Shown in pieces: positions 28,668-37,256 of a stretch of 64,000 nucleotides of DNA. Numbering within the stretch: the stretch's first letter is position 1; every line of letters begins with the position of its first letter. The notes under the pieces are model-generated. The model saw nothing but the letters and a program-made list of their open reading frames with translations. It did no database searches and had not been told where the DNA came from. Both the position numbers and the translations under genes were made by a program. Source of the stretch: Sphingobium cupriresistens (GTDB taxonomy: Bacteria > Pseudomonadota > Alphaproteobacteria > Sphingomonadales > Sphingomonadaceae); NCBI RefSeq assembly GCF_004152865.1, contig NZ_SEOO01000014.1:42119-106118 (forward strand). The letters run 5' to 3'.

Positions 28668-28936
28668 TTCCGGCGCGACCGCAACCAGGCCGCGGACGCT
28701 CCTCCGCCCATACACAACAGGCCACAGATCAACAGCGCGACACCGATGCTCTGGAGCAGCCCTGCAAAGGGTCGTTCGGGGTGCAGCACACCAGGGATCA
28801 GGACCAGCAGAGGGATCGGGCATACCAGCGCGACCGCGCTGACGACCTTCACGCCGCGCGACCAGTCGACGCCGAACAGGCGCCAACCGGCGGCCAGCAT
28901 TGCCAGAAGATAAAGAGCGGTGAGTATTTGCGCCAT
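28664..28936 (-). CDS. Small two- or three-helix membrane protein upstream of trmD
   Basis: A 90-residue hydrophobic protein with helices near residues 4-20, 31-50 and 60-78 and a basic C-terminus (WLRSRRK). I do not recognise the family. Its stop overlaps trmD's start by four bases, so trmD translation is likely coupled to it. In place of a Shine-Dalgarno there is an 8-bp perfect hairpin ending five bases before the ATG (28941-28959). The gene is not part of the usual rpsP-rimM-trmD-rplS operon. Confidence 0.7.
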   Translation of the reverse strand: MAQILTALYLLAMLAAGWRLFGVDWSRGVKVVSAVALVCPIPLLVLIPGVLHPERPFAGLLQSIGVALLICGLLCMGGGASAAWLRSRRK

Positions 28937-28940
28937 GGCC

Positions 28941-28959
28941 CGCGCTTAGGATAAGCGCG
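28941..28959. promoter_or_regulatory. Perfect hairpin in front of the small membrane-protein gene
   Basis: CGCGCTTA-GGA-TAAGCGCG forms an 8-bp stem with a 3-base loop. No T-run follows on either strand, so it is not a standard terminator. In the minus-strand mRNA it lies between the serine hydrolase stop and the next ATG, where a ribosome site would be. It may protect the mRNA end or control translation. Confidence 0.5.
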
Positions 28960-28994
28960 CCGCCTCGTCCAGTTTCGCCTCGCCTGCCTGTCGC

Positions 28995-30491
28995 TCAGGG
29001 GGTCTTTACGGACAGTTTGAGTTCCTGAATCTGCGCACCCTGCGTCGGCGCGAGCAGGATAGACCCCGCCACGCGCCCCTTTTCGCAGGTCCAGGTAAAG
29101 CTGCCCGACAGATTGCCGCCGGCCTTGATCGGCGCGTCGGTGCGGCACGCCCCGACCTCGCTTTTCAACGCGGCAAGCTTCTTGCGCCAACTGTCCATGT
29201 CGCTGTCCATCAGGAAGTTCATCGCCAGCCGATCCTGCGCGCCCTGCACGCCGCCAGCGGCATAGATGCGCCCGGTCGCGGCATAGCCATCCGCCAGCAG
29301 GGGCGACACCGCCTGCGTCCGCTCGACCAGCACGCCGGCCTTCTGCAACGCCATGGCCGCGTCCCAGGCGGGGCCAGCGCCGCCATTATAGGTGCGGTTG
29401 GTGAAGACGAAGATGCCAACGCCATGGTCGGGCATCAGCATCACATGGCTGCCATAGCCGGGATAGCCGCCGCCATGGGCCAGCGTCAGGCCCAGGTCGC
29501 AATCCTGCGCCACCCGCATACCAAAACCATAGGCAGCCGCCTGACGACAGGCGGACGGGCCACTGGCGCCATATCGCGGGGCGAGGCTAACGAAATTACT
29601 CCCCTCCGCCAGCATCCGCACCGCCGATCGCGGCGCCGGTCCGGCATCGGGATCGTCCCGCGCGGGCCAGGCGGACAGCAGGAAGGCGACCCAGCGCGCA
29701 TAATCATTGGCGCTGGTCTGTAGCCCGCCCATCGCGCCGAATGCGCCGTCGCGCATCGTCGGCTCCGCCTTCCATCGCCCTTCTTCCCAGCGATAGCCGA
29801 TCGCGCGCCGATCAAGCGGCCATTCGTCCACCGCATAGCCGCTCGACGCCATCCCCAGCGGCATCAGCAACGTCTGTTCGACATAGCGGCGATAGGGCTG
29901 ACCGGAGACAGTGGCGATGATCCGGCCCAGCAGCGCGAAGCCGAAATTGCTATATTCATAATGGCTGCCCGGCGCGCTGCTGAACGGCACCCCCTGTTGC
30001 AGCATCCGGGTGAAGTCCGCTTCCGGCAGCGGCGTCTGGCGGTCGCCCCAGGGATTGTCGTCGACCAGGCCCGCGCTATGGGTCAGCAGGTCGCGGATGC
30101 GGATGCGCGGACTATCCTTGGTCGGATAGGTCCAGGCGCGCATCTCCGGCACATAGGTTTCGGCCAGATCATCGAGCGAGAGCTTGCCCTCTTCCCGCAG
30201 CTTCAGGATCGACAGCGCGGTGAAGGCCTTGGTCATCGACGCGATGCGGAACAGGCTGTCCGGCGTCGCCGGCCGCTTATGGACCAGATCCTGTACGCCC
30301 AACCCCTTCACATGGACCAGTCGCCCGTCGGCGACGATGCCGTACACCAATCCGGGCGCGTGGCTATCCACTTGGAAATCGGCGAACAGGCGATCAATTG
30401 CGGGGATCGCCTGCGCGATCTTCTGCGCGTCGGCGGCGTGGACCGGACACACGGCAGCAATCATCAACAGCAGGCAGGCGGCAAGGCGCAT
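28995..30491 (-). CDS. Exported serine hydrolase, beta-lactamase class C fold
   Basis: A 498-residue protein with a signal peptide (about residues 1-19, ending PVHA). The penicillin-binding/AmpC-like catalytic domain has the nucleophile S85 in SMTK (85-88), Y180 in YSN (180-182) and the third motif HGGGYPGYG. An extra C-terminal beta domain of about 110 residues follows. Such enzymes are D-aminopeptidases, esterases or peptidoglycan hydrolases, not necessarily beta-lactamases. The start is the ATG at 30491 with GGAGGG upstream. It sits between rimM and trmD, separated by 71 and 58 bases from its neighbours. Confidence 0.9.
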   Translation of the reverse strand: MRLAACLLLMIAAVCPVHAADAQKIAQAIPAIDRLFADFQVDSHAPGLVYGIVADGRLVHVKGLGVQDLVHKRPATPDSLFRIASMTKAFTALSILKLREEGKLSLDDLAETYVPEMRAWTYPTKDSPRIRIRDLLTHSAGLVDDNPWGDRQTPLPEADFTRMLQQGVPFSSAPGSHYEYSNFGFALLGRIIATVSGQPYRRYVEQTLLMPLGMASSGYAVDEWPLDRRAIGYRWEEGRWKAEPTMRDGAFGAMGGLQTSANDYARWVAFLLSAWPARDDPDAGPAPRSAVRMLAEGSNFVSLAPRYGASGPSACRQAAAYGFGMRVAQDCDLGLTLAHGGGYPGYGSHVMLMPDHGVGIFVFTNRTYNGGAGPAWDAAMALQKAGVLVERTQAVSPLLADGYAATGRIYAAGGVQGAQDRLAMNFLMDSDMDSWRKKLAALKSEVGACRTDAPIKAGGNLSGSFTWTCEKGRVAGSILLAPTQGAQIQELKLSVKTP

Positions 30492-30562
30492 CGAAACATC
30501 CCTCCAGCAACGGAGGATCAACCATGCCACGCTGCATCATGGCCGCAAGGGACATTTACCCC

Positions 30563-31057
30563 TTATTCGACGAAGATCGCGTCAATGATGGCGCGGTCCG
30601 CCTCCAGCGTCACCGCATGCATCGGCGCCATGAAACGCTTGCCCTTCTTGCCTTCCACCGATGGCCGTTCGACCTCGATGATGTCGCCCGCGCCGAAATT
30701 CTCGATCGCAATGATCTCGCCCAGCGCCTCGCCCGCACTAGACAGGCAGGACAGGCCGATAATGTCGGCATGATAATATTCGCCCTCGCCCAGCGGCGGC
30801 AGGGCGGAACGGGGCACGGTCAGCGCCGTGCCGCGCAAGGCTTCGGCTTCACCGCGTGTCCCGATCTCGGCGAAACGGGCGACCGCGCCATTGGGACCGG
30901 GGCGAACCGACTTCAACGTCAATATGCGCCCGGCCGCATTGAAGCTTTTGTAGCTTTTGAGGCTTTCGGCCCCTTCGCCAAAGAGCTTCAGACGGACATC
31001 GCCCGCCACTCCATGCGCACCGATGATCGCGGCGAGAGTGACGGGCTTGTCGGTCAA
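30563..31057 (-). CDS. rimM: 16S rRNA processing protein RimM
   Basis: A 164-residue RimM. The N-terminal RimM domain has the GAHGVAGDVRLKLFGE signature, and the C-terminal PRC-barrel carries YYHADIIGLSC and GAGDIIEVERP. It assists maturation of the 30S head and binds S19. It starts five bases after rpsP. Confidence 0.96.
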   Translation of the reverse strand: MTDKPVTLAAIIGAHGVAGDVRLKLFGEGAESLKSYKSFNAAGRILTLKSVRPGPNGAVARFAEIGTRGEAEALRGTALTVPRSALPPLGEGEYYHADIIGLSCLSSAGEALGEIIAIENFGAGDIIEVERPSVEGKKGKRFMAPMHAVTLEADRAIIDAIFVE

Positions 31058-31062
31058 GAGGC

Positions 31063-31518
31063 TCAGCCTTCGGCCTGTTCGGCAGCGACTTCTGCAGCCG
31101 GCGCTTCTTCAGCAGCCGGAGCCGGAGCAGCGGCGGCCTCGGCAGCGGCCGCCTTGGCGGCTTCGGCGGCTTCAGCCGCTTCGGCGGCCTTGGTGGCGCG
31201 GTCTTCAGCGCGATCCTTGGCCTTCTGGCCCGGCTCCGCCTTCTTGGGGTTGTTGCGCACGATGCGCTCCTTCACGCCGGCGGCGTCCAGGAAGCGGGCG
31301 ACGCGGTCGGTCGCCTGGGCGCCGGCGGCAACCCAATGCTTCGCACGCTCGACGTCCAGAACGACGCGCTTCTCGTCGCCCTTGGGCAGGACGGGATTGT
31401 AGCTGCCGATGCGCTCAATGAACTTGCCGTCACGCGGGGCGCGGCTGTCGGCCACGACGATGCGATAATAGGGACGCTTCTTGGAGCCGCCGCGCGACAA
31501 ACGAATGGAGGTTGCCAT
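31063..31518 (-). CDS. rpsP: 30S ribosomal protein S16 with long Ala/Glu-rich tail
   Basis: A 151-residue bS16. Residues 1-80 are the conserved core ([20 protein letters not shown] and RIGSYNP). From about residue 93 a charged, then Ala/Glu-rich low-complexity tail of about 60 residues follows. E. coli S16 has 82 residues; extended C-termini are common in alphaproteobacteria. The tail looks helical and probably sits on the ribosome surface. It is the second gene of the ffh operon, 42 bases after ffh. Confidence 0.96.
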   Translation of the reverse strand: MATSIRLSRGGSKKRPYYRIVVADSRAPRDGKFIERIGSYNPVLPKGDEKRVVLDVERAKHWVAAGAQATDRVARFLDAAGVKERIVRNNPKKAEPGQKAKDRAEDRATKAAEAAEAAEAAKAAAAEAAAAPAPAAEEAPAAEVAAEQAEG

Positions 31519-31560
31519 GGAATTTGACCTTTCTACTCAAACCAAAAATGTGGGAATTGC

Positions 31561-33039
31561 TTACTTCTTCATGAAATTTTGAAAACCGGGTGGAAGCTTG
31601 GGCATGTTGCCGCCCAATCCGCCCAGGCCCGACAGATCGGGTCCACCCCCGCCTGCGCCGCCGTCCGGGCCGCCAAGGCCGCCCAATCCGCCCATGCCAC
31701 CGCCGCCGGTGAACATCTTGGCCAGCCCTTTCAGGCCGCCCATCTTGCGGATCTTCTTCATCGCGCCTTCCATTTCCTGATGCATTTTCAGGAGACGGTT
31801 GACGTCCTGCACGGTGCGGCCCGCGCCCTTGGCGATCCGAATCTTGCGCTTGGCGTTGATCAGGGCGGGCTTCTCCCGCTCCTTGGGCGTCATGGAGCCG
31901 ATCATGGCGTCCAGATGCACCAGCGTCTTGTCGTTCGCGCCGCTATTGGCCATCGCCGCCTGGGCCTTTTTCAAGCCCGGCAACATGCCCGCCAGCGCGC
32001 CCAGACCGCCCATGCGGCGCATCTGGTTCAACTGGCTGCGCAGGTCGTTCATGTCGAACTGACCCTTGGCCATTTTCTTGGCCAGCTTGTCGGCTTCCTC
32101 CGCATCGATCGTCTCGGCGGCGCGCTCGACCAGGCTGACGACGTCGCCCATGCCCAATATGCGCTGCGCGACACGCTGCGGATGGAACAGCTCCAGCGCA
32201 TCGAGCTTTTCGCCGGTGCCGGCGAACTTGATCGGGCGGCCGGTGACGGCCCGCATCGACAGTGCCGCACCACCACGCGCATCGCCGTCCATGCGGGTCA
32301 GCACCACGCCGGTCAGCGGCACCTGGCTTGAGAAGTTCGTCGCGACATTGACCGCATCCTGGCCGGTCAGCGAATCGACCACCAGCAGGATTTCAGCGGG
32401 GTTGGAGGCGTCGGCGACCGCCTTCATCTCGTCCATCAACGCCTGGTCGACATGCAGCCGACCGGCGGTGTCGAGCATCACCACGTCGAAGCCCTGCAGC
32501 TTCGCCGACTGGAGCGCGCGCTTGGCGATATCCACCGGCTGCTGGCCCGCCACGATCGGCAGCGTGGCGACGTCGATCTGCGTGCCCAGCACGGCCAACT
32601 GTTCCTGCGCGGCCGGACGCTGGACGTCGAGCGACGCCATCAGTACCTTCTTGCGCTCTTTTTCCTTCAGGCGCTTGGCGATCTTGGCAGTCGTGGTTGT
32701 CTTGCCCGACCCCTGCAAGCCGACCATCATAATGACGGCGGGCGGGGTCACGTCGATCAGCAGGTCGGACGCTTCGGAACCCAGCGTTTCGGTCAGCGTG
32801 TCGGAGACGATCTTGACGACCATCTGCCCCGGCGTGACCGACCGCAGCACGTCGCTGCCGACCGCCCGTTCGGTGGCCTGATCGACGAACTGGCGCACGA
32901 CCGGCAACGCGACGTCGGCCTCCAGCAGCGCGATTCGCACTTCACGCATCGCGGCGCGGACATCGTCCTCCGTCAGCGCGCCGCGCCCACGCAGTTTGTC
33001 GAATACCCCACTCAGACGATCGCTTAGCGAATCGAACAT
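31561..33039 (-). CDS. ffh: Signal recognition particle protein Ffh
   Basis: A 492-residue SRP54 GTPase. The N domain is followed by the G domain with P-loop GLQGSGKTTT, LDTAGR and TRMDGDARGG, then a Met-rich M domain that binds 4.5S RNA and signal peptides (QLNQMRRMGGLGALAGMLPG). It ends with an unusually Gly-rich stretch and PGFQNFMKK. I use the ATG at 33039, with GAGG five bases upstream; an ATG directly before it is too close. Its receptor FtsY is encoded at 37253. The 4.5S RNA gene was not found in the window. Confidence 0.97.
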   Translation of the reverse strand: MFDSLSDRLSGVFDKLRGRGALTEDDVRAAMREVRIALLEADVALPVVRQFVDQATERAVGSDVLRSVTPGQMVVKIVSDTLTETLGSEASDLLIDVTPPAVIMMVGLQGSGKTTTTAKIAKRLKEKERKKVLMASLDVQRPAAQEQLAVLGTQIDVATLPIVAGQQPVDIAKRALQSAKLQGFDVVMLDTAGRLHVDQALMDEMKAVADASNPAEILLVVDSLTGQDAVNVATNFSSQVPLTGVVLTRMDGDARGGAALSMRAVTGRPIKFAGTGEKLDALELFHPQRVAQRILGMGDVVSLVERAAETIDAEEADKLAKKMAKGQFDMNDLRSQLNQMRRMGGLGALAGMLPGLKKAQAAMANSGANDKTLVHLDAMIGSMTPKEREKPALINAKRKIRIAKGAGRTVQDVNRLLKMHQEMEGAMKKIRKMGGLKGLAKMFTGGGGMGGLGGLGGPDGGAGGGGPDLSGLGGLGGNMPKLPPGFQNFMKK

Positions 33040-33348
33040 CATCACCTCATTTGGGCCACAAAGGCCCGGAAAATCCCGCATCCCTGCCAAACGACAAAAT
33101 CGCCGGTGGGCGAAACCTCGCCAACCAGCGTCCATCCGATGCCCCATATGGGCGTCCTGGATTTGTCAGGGACCGGACGGCAGACCGCCCGATTGCACGG
33201 CGCCCTTAGCGCAAGGGCGTCCATGATGCAAGCGATCCGGGGCGAGGCACGCGGACGGCAGCCGGATGCAAATTTGGCCACAGCTTGCACAATGCGCTGC
33301 TTTACGCCAGCACAACAGCCCAAGTTGAATATCGGGGAGCCTAGGATC
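33040..33348. other. Divergent intergenic region between ffh and the permease gene
   Basis: No gene is supported here. The region must contain the ffh operon promoter (minus) and the permease promoter (plus). A TGGGCCACAAAGGCCCG dyad lies just upstream of ffh (about 33052-33068), and a GCGCCCTTAGCGCAAGGGCG hairpin near 33202-33221. Neither was assigned to a known regulator. Confidence 0.45.
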
Positions 33349-34743
33349 ATGAGCTGGACACGCCGCAAGCCCATGGAGGCGATGACACCCAAGGATGCGG
33401 GCCATCAACTGGCGCGCACCCTGTCCTGGCCGCATCTGCTGGCGCTGGGCGTCGGCGCGATCGTGGGCACCGGCATCCTGACTCTGATCGGCGTTGGCGC
33501 GGACCGCGCCGGACCGGCCGTCCTGCTCTCCTTCGCCATAGCGGGCGCGATCTGCGCCTGCGCCGCGCTCGCTTATGCCGAATTGTCGACCATGATGCCC
33601 GCGGCGGGCAGCGCCTACAGCTATAGCTATGTCGCGCTGGGCGAAGGCATCGCCTGGGTCGTGGGGTGGAGCCTGATCCTGGAATATAGCCTGGTCGTGT
33701 CCACCGTGGCGGTGGGCTGGTCGGGCTATGCCGCGCCTTTGCTCACTGCGATCGGCTTCCCGAAGATGTTGACGCAGGGACCGGAACTGGGCGGCCTTAT
33801 CAACCTGCCCGCCATCTTCATCATCGCCGTGGTCGCCGGACTGCTGATGCTCGGCACGCGCGAAAGCGCGCGCCTCAACACCATTCTCGTACTCATCAAG
33901 ATCGTGACGCTCAGCCTGTTCGTCGCTTATGCCCTGCCCGCCTTCGACGCCCAAAATCTGGAACCATTCATGCCCTTCGGCTTCGCCAAGCATATGGGGC
34001 CGGACGGGGTCGAACGCGGGGTGATGGCGGCGGCCGCGATTATCTTCTTCGCCTTCTACGGTTTCGACGCGATTTCGACCGCAGCGGAGGAAGCCAAGAA
34101 CCCGGACCGTGATCTCGCCATCGGCATCGTCGGATCGCTCATCATCTGCACCCTCATCTATGTTCTGGTGGCCGCCGCCGCGATCGGCGCCCTGCCCTTC
34201 ACCCGCTTTGCCGACAGTCCCGAACCGCTGGCGCTGATCCTGCGCGAAATGGGCCAGGGCGGCATTGCCCGCATCGTCGCCATCGCCGCGGTCATCGCGC
34301 TGCCCACCGTACTGCTGGGCTTCCTCTACGGCCAGAGCCGCATCTTCCTGGTGATGGCGCGCGACGGATTCCTGCCGCAAAGCCTGGCGAAGATTTCCAA
34401 GCGCGGTACGCCCGCGCGCATCACTGCCGTCACCGCCGCGCTGGTCGCCGTCATCGCCGGTTTGCTGCCGATCGACGAGATCGCCGCGCTGGCCAATGCC
34501 GGCACGCTGATCGCCTTCACCGCCGTAGGCTGGTGCCTGCTCGTCCTGCGCCGCCGCAGCCCAGACCTCCGCCGCCCCTTCCGCACGCCGGCCGCCTGGT
34601 TCGTCGGCGTGGGCGCGATCGGCGGCTGCGCCTATCTGTTCGTCAGCCTGCCGATGAAGACGATCCTCGCCTGTCTGGTGTGGAATGCGATCGGTTTACT
34701 CGTCTATTTTCTGTACGGGCAGAAGCGGGCGACCGCGGCGTAG
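33349..34743 (+). CDS. APC family amino acid permease (cationic amino acid transporter type)
   Basis: A 464-residue membrane protein with about 12 helices. The first helix has the APC signature GVGAIVGTGILTLIGV, followed by AGAICACAALAYAELSTMMPAAGSAYSYSYVALGE. The region AAIIFFAFYGFDAISTAAEEAKNP is typical of the CAT subfamily (YfnA/CAT-1-like). It imports amino acids; specificity is unknown. The ATG at 33349 has GGGGAG and AGGA upstream. The frame is open to 33106, but that part lacks family features. It stands alone on the plus strand. Confidence 0.92.
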   Translation: MSWTRRKPMEAMTPKDAGHQLARTLSWPHLLALGVGAIVGTGILTLIGVGADRAGPAVLLSFAIAGAICACAALAYAELSTMMPAAGSAYSYSYVALGEGIAWVVGWSLILEYSLVVSTVAVGWSGYAAPLLTAIGFPKMLTQGPELGGLINLPAIFIIAVVAGLLMLGTRESARLNTILVLIKIVTLSLFVAYALPAFDAQNLEPFMPFGFAKHMGPDGVERGVMAAAAIIFFAFYGFDAISTAAEEAKNPDRDLAIGIVGSLIICTLIYVLVAAAAIGALPFTRFADSPEPLALILREMGQGGIARIVAIAAVIALPTVLLGFLYGQSRIFLVMARDGFLPQSLAKISKRGTPARITAVTAALVAVIAGLLPIDEIAALANAGTLIAFTAVGWCLLVLRRRSPDLRRPFRTPAAWFVGVGAIGGCAYLFVSLPMKTILACLVWNAIGLLVYFLYGQKRATAA

Positions 34744-35196
34744 GGAGATCGAACGAAATAATTCCTGCACATTCGACGTTCACGCCAGCAATCGATGAAG
34801 CCGGTCAGCGACGCTATAATGTCTATGACGGGCATTTGACATGGATTTTACCCGGTCGCTCTGGATCAATCAGAATTAGAAAGCCCGCGCCACCTCAGCC
34901 CGACATGGAATTGACAGTCCAGAAATTGCCTGACGGCACGCGCGAAAAATTGTTCGGCTTGTCACCAGATTGGATACAGCAGGACAGATGGTCGCGTGAG
35001 ACCAGGTCCGAGCAATCCTAAAGAGATAAAACTCGCCAAAGTTGCCTGTGAGCAAGCTAAAGCCATGCCTGTGGGAGATCACCAAGGACAAGGACGGCAA
35101 TTCCATCTCAGTAGTGCGAGGCCTGAGCATATTATTCAAGGTAGCAGAATAACCACGGACTCGCCTTTTCCCTCCACCCCCACTACATGCCCGCCC
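34744..35196. other. Lower-GC intergenic stretch with possible decayed coding sequence
   Basis: This 453-base gap between the permease gene and dapF is visibly poorer in GC than the rest of the window. On the plus strand one frame (to the TAA at 35019-35021) reads protein-like, with YNVYDGHLTWILPGRSGS and LPDGTREKLFGLSPDWIQQD. A second frame (to the TAA at 35150-35152, possible GTG at 35048) reads KPCLWEITKDKDGNSISVV. The two would join with one frame change. I see no start with a ribosome site and do not recognise the product. It could be a remnant of a transferred gene. Confidence 0.4.
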
Positions 35197-35997
35197 ATGG
35201 GACGCTTCTCCAAAATGCACGGCCTGGGCAATGATTTCGTTGTGATCGACGCGCGCGATGGCGCGGTCGAGATGACGGAAGCGCGCGCCCGCGCCGTCGC
35301 CGATCGTCACGCCGGGATCGGCTGCGATCAATTGATCCTGATCGGCAACGCCCCCGACGCGGACGTGTCGATGCAGATATTCAACGCCGACGGCAGCGAA
35401 GTGGAAGCTTGCGGCAACGCGACCCGCTGCGTGCCCCTGTTCGTCGGCCGCGACGTGCTGATCCGCACCAAGGCCGGCCTGCTCGACGCCAAGAGCGTGG
35501 ATGGCGGCGCCAGCGTCGATATGGGCGCACCCCGTTTCGACTGGGACGCGATCCCGCTCGCCTATCCCATGGACACGCTGACCATGAGCGCGAGTTGGGA
35601 AGAGCTGCCCGCCCCCGCCGCGGTCAATGTCGGCAACCCGCATGTCATCTTCTTCGTGGACCATCTGGACGGTGTGAACTTCGACCGTCTCGGCCCGCTG
35701 ATCGAGCATGATCCGTTGTTCCCGGCGCGCGTGAACGTCAATTTCGCGCAGGTCGTGGGCGACGATCATCTCCGTCTGGTGGTATGGGAACGCGGCGCGG
35801 GGCTGACGCGCGCCTGCGGCACGGGCGCCTGCGCCACCGCCGTCGCCGCCGTCCGCCGCAAGCTGGTGACGGGGCCGGTGACGGTCAGTCTGCCGGGCGG
35901 CGATCTGGTGATCGACTGGGCGCCGGGCGGCACGATCCGCATGACCGGACCCGCCACCCATGTCTTCGACGGTGAGGCTGACTGGGGCCGCTTCTGA
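35197..35997 (+). CDS. dapF: Diaminopimelate epimerase
   Basis: A 266-residue DapF that converts LL- to meso-diaminopimelate for lysine and peptidoglycan. The two catalytic cysteines are C72 (ACGNATRC) and C207 (RACGTGACAT), in the two symmetric halves. The start segment is FSKMHGLGNDFVVIDA. The ATG at 35197 has no Shine-Dalgarno, and an in-frame ATG six codons later is possible. The stop overlaps the mtaB start by one base (TGATG), so dapF-mtaB-ftsY-yciB form a coupled operon. Confidence 0.97.
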   Translation: MGRFSKMHGLGNDFVVIDARDGAVEMTEARARAVADRHAGIGCDQLILIGNAPDADVSMQIFNADGSEVEACGNATRCVPLFVGRDVLIRTKAGLLDAKSVDGGASVDMGAPRFDWDAIPLAYPMDTLTMSASWEELPAPAAVNVGNPHVIFFVDHLDGVNFDRLGPLIEHDPLFPARVNVNFAQVVGDDHLRLVVWERGAGLTRACGTGACATAVAAVRRKLVTGPVTVSLPGGDLVIDWAPGGTIRMTGPATHVFDGEADWGRF

Positions 35998-37256
35998 TGC
36001 CCCCTGCCTCAACCAAAGCGCCGGACATCATCACCATGGGCTGCCGCCTCAATATCGCGGAGAGCGAGGCGATTCGCGACATGGCGGCCGGCCAGGACGA
36101 TCTGATCGTGGTCAATAGCTGCGCCGTGACGGCCGAAGCGGTGCGCCAGACCCGCCAGGCGATCCGCCGCGCCCGCCGCGAACGGCCCGACGCCCGCATC
36201 CTCGTCACCGGCTGCGCCGCCCAGACCGAGCCGGAGACCTTCGCCGCCATGGCCGAAGTCGATGGCGTGATCGGCAATCGGGAGAAGATGGAGGCGAGCA
36301 GCTTCGCCGCGATAACCGAGAAGGTCCGCGTATCCGACATCATGGCCGTCCGCGACACCGCCCCGCATATGGCCAGCGCTTTTGCCGACCATGCCCGCGC
36401 GTTTCTGGAGGTCCAGAATGGCTGCGATCATCGCTGCACCTTCTGCATCATTCCCTATGGCCGGGGGAACAGCCGCTCTGTCCCCGCCGGCGCGGTGGTG
36501 GACAAGGCGAAACAACTGGTCGATGCCGGCTATAGCGAAATCGTGCTGACCGGCGTGGATGTCACCAGCTATGGCTCCGACCTGCCGGGCAGCCCCTCGC
36601 TCGGCCTGTTGATCGAACGCCTGCTGATGGGCGTGCCCGACCTCCCCCGCTTGCGCCTGTCGTCGATCGACAGCGTGGAAATAGACGATCGGCTATTCGA
36701 TCTCATCGCGCATGACCCGCGTATGATGCCGCACCTGCATCTCTCGCTACAGGCGGGCGACGACATGATCCTCAAGCGCATGAAGCGTCGTCATAGCCGC
36801 GCCGACGCCATTGCCATCGTGGAACGGCTCAACGCCGCCCGCCCCGACATCAGCATTGGCGCGGACATCATCGCAGGCTTCCCTACCGAGGAGGAGGCGA
36901 TGTTCGAAAACAGCTTGGCCCTCATCGATGAATGCGACATCGTGCACGGCCATATTTTCCCCTATTCGCCGCGCGCCGGCACGCCGGCCGCACGGATGCC
37001 ACAGGTCGATCGCGCGACGATCAAGGCGCGCGCTGCCCGCCTGCGTGACGCATGCGCCGCGCGACGCGAGGCCTGGCTGCGCAGCTTGATCGGCACCACC
37101 CAATCGGTGCTGGTCGAGCGCAGCGGGTTAAGCGGCCACGCCGAAAATTTCGCGCCAGTCCGCTTCATGACGGCACAGTCCTCCTCCTCCATCGTCCCTG
37201 CTACCATCACGGCGCTTGAGAATGGCGCGCTGATCGCGCAAGAGGCGCAGCAATGA
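35997..37256 (+). CDS. mtaB: tRNA N6-threonylcarbamoyladenosine (t6A) methylthiotransferase MtaB
   Basis: A 419-residue radical-SAM methylthiotransferase that converts t6A37 to ms2t6A in tRNA. The N-terminal UPF0004 domain binds the auxiliary [4Fe-4S] cluster via C16, C42 and C73. The radical-SAM cluster motif CDHRCTFC gives C143, C147 and C150. A C-terminal TRAM-like region follows. The arrangement dapF-mtaB-ftsY is conserved in alphaproteobacteria. It overlaps ftsY by four bases. Confidence 0.95.
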   Translation: MPPASTKAPDIITMGCRLNIAESEAIRDMAAGQDDLIVVNSCAVTAEAVRQTRQAIRRARRERPDARILVTGCAAQTEPETFAAMAEVDGVIGNREKMEASSFAAITEKVRVSDIMAVRDTAPHMASAFADHARAFLEVQNGCDHRCTFCIIPYGRGNSRSVPAGAVVDKAKQLVDAGYSEIVLTGVDVTSYGSDLPGSPSLGLLIERLLMGVPDLPRLRLSSIDSVEIDDRLFDLIAHDPRMMPHLHLSLQAGDDMILKRMKRRHSRADAIAIVERLNAARPDISIGADIIAGFPTEEEAMFENSLALIDECDIVHGHIFPYSPRAGTPAARMPQVDRATIKARAARLRDACAARREAWLRSLIGTTQSVLVERSGLSGHAENFAPVRFMTAQSSSSIVPATITALENGALIAQEAQQ

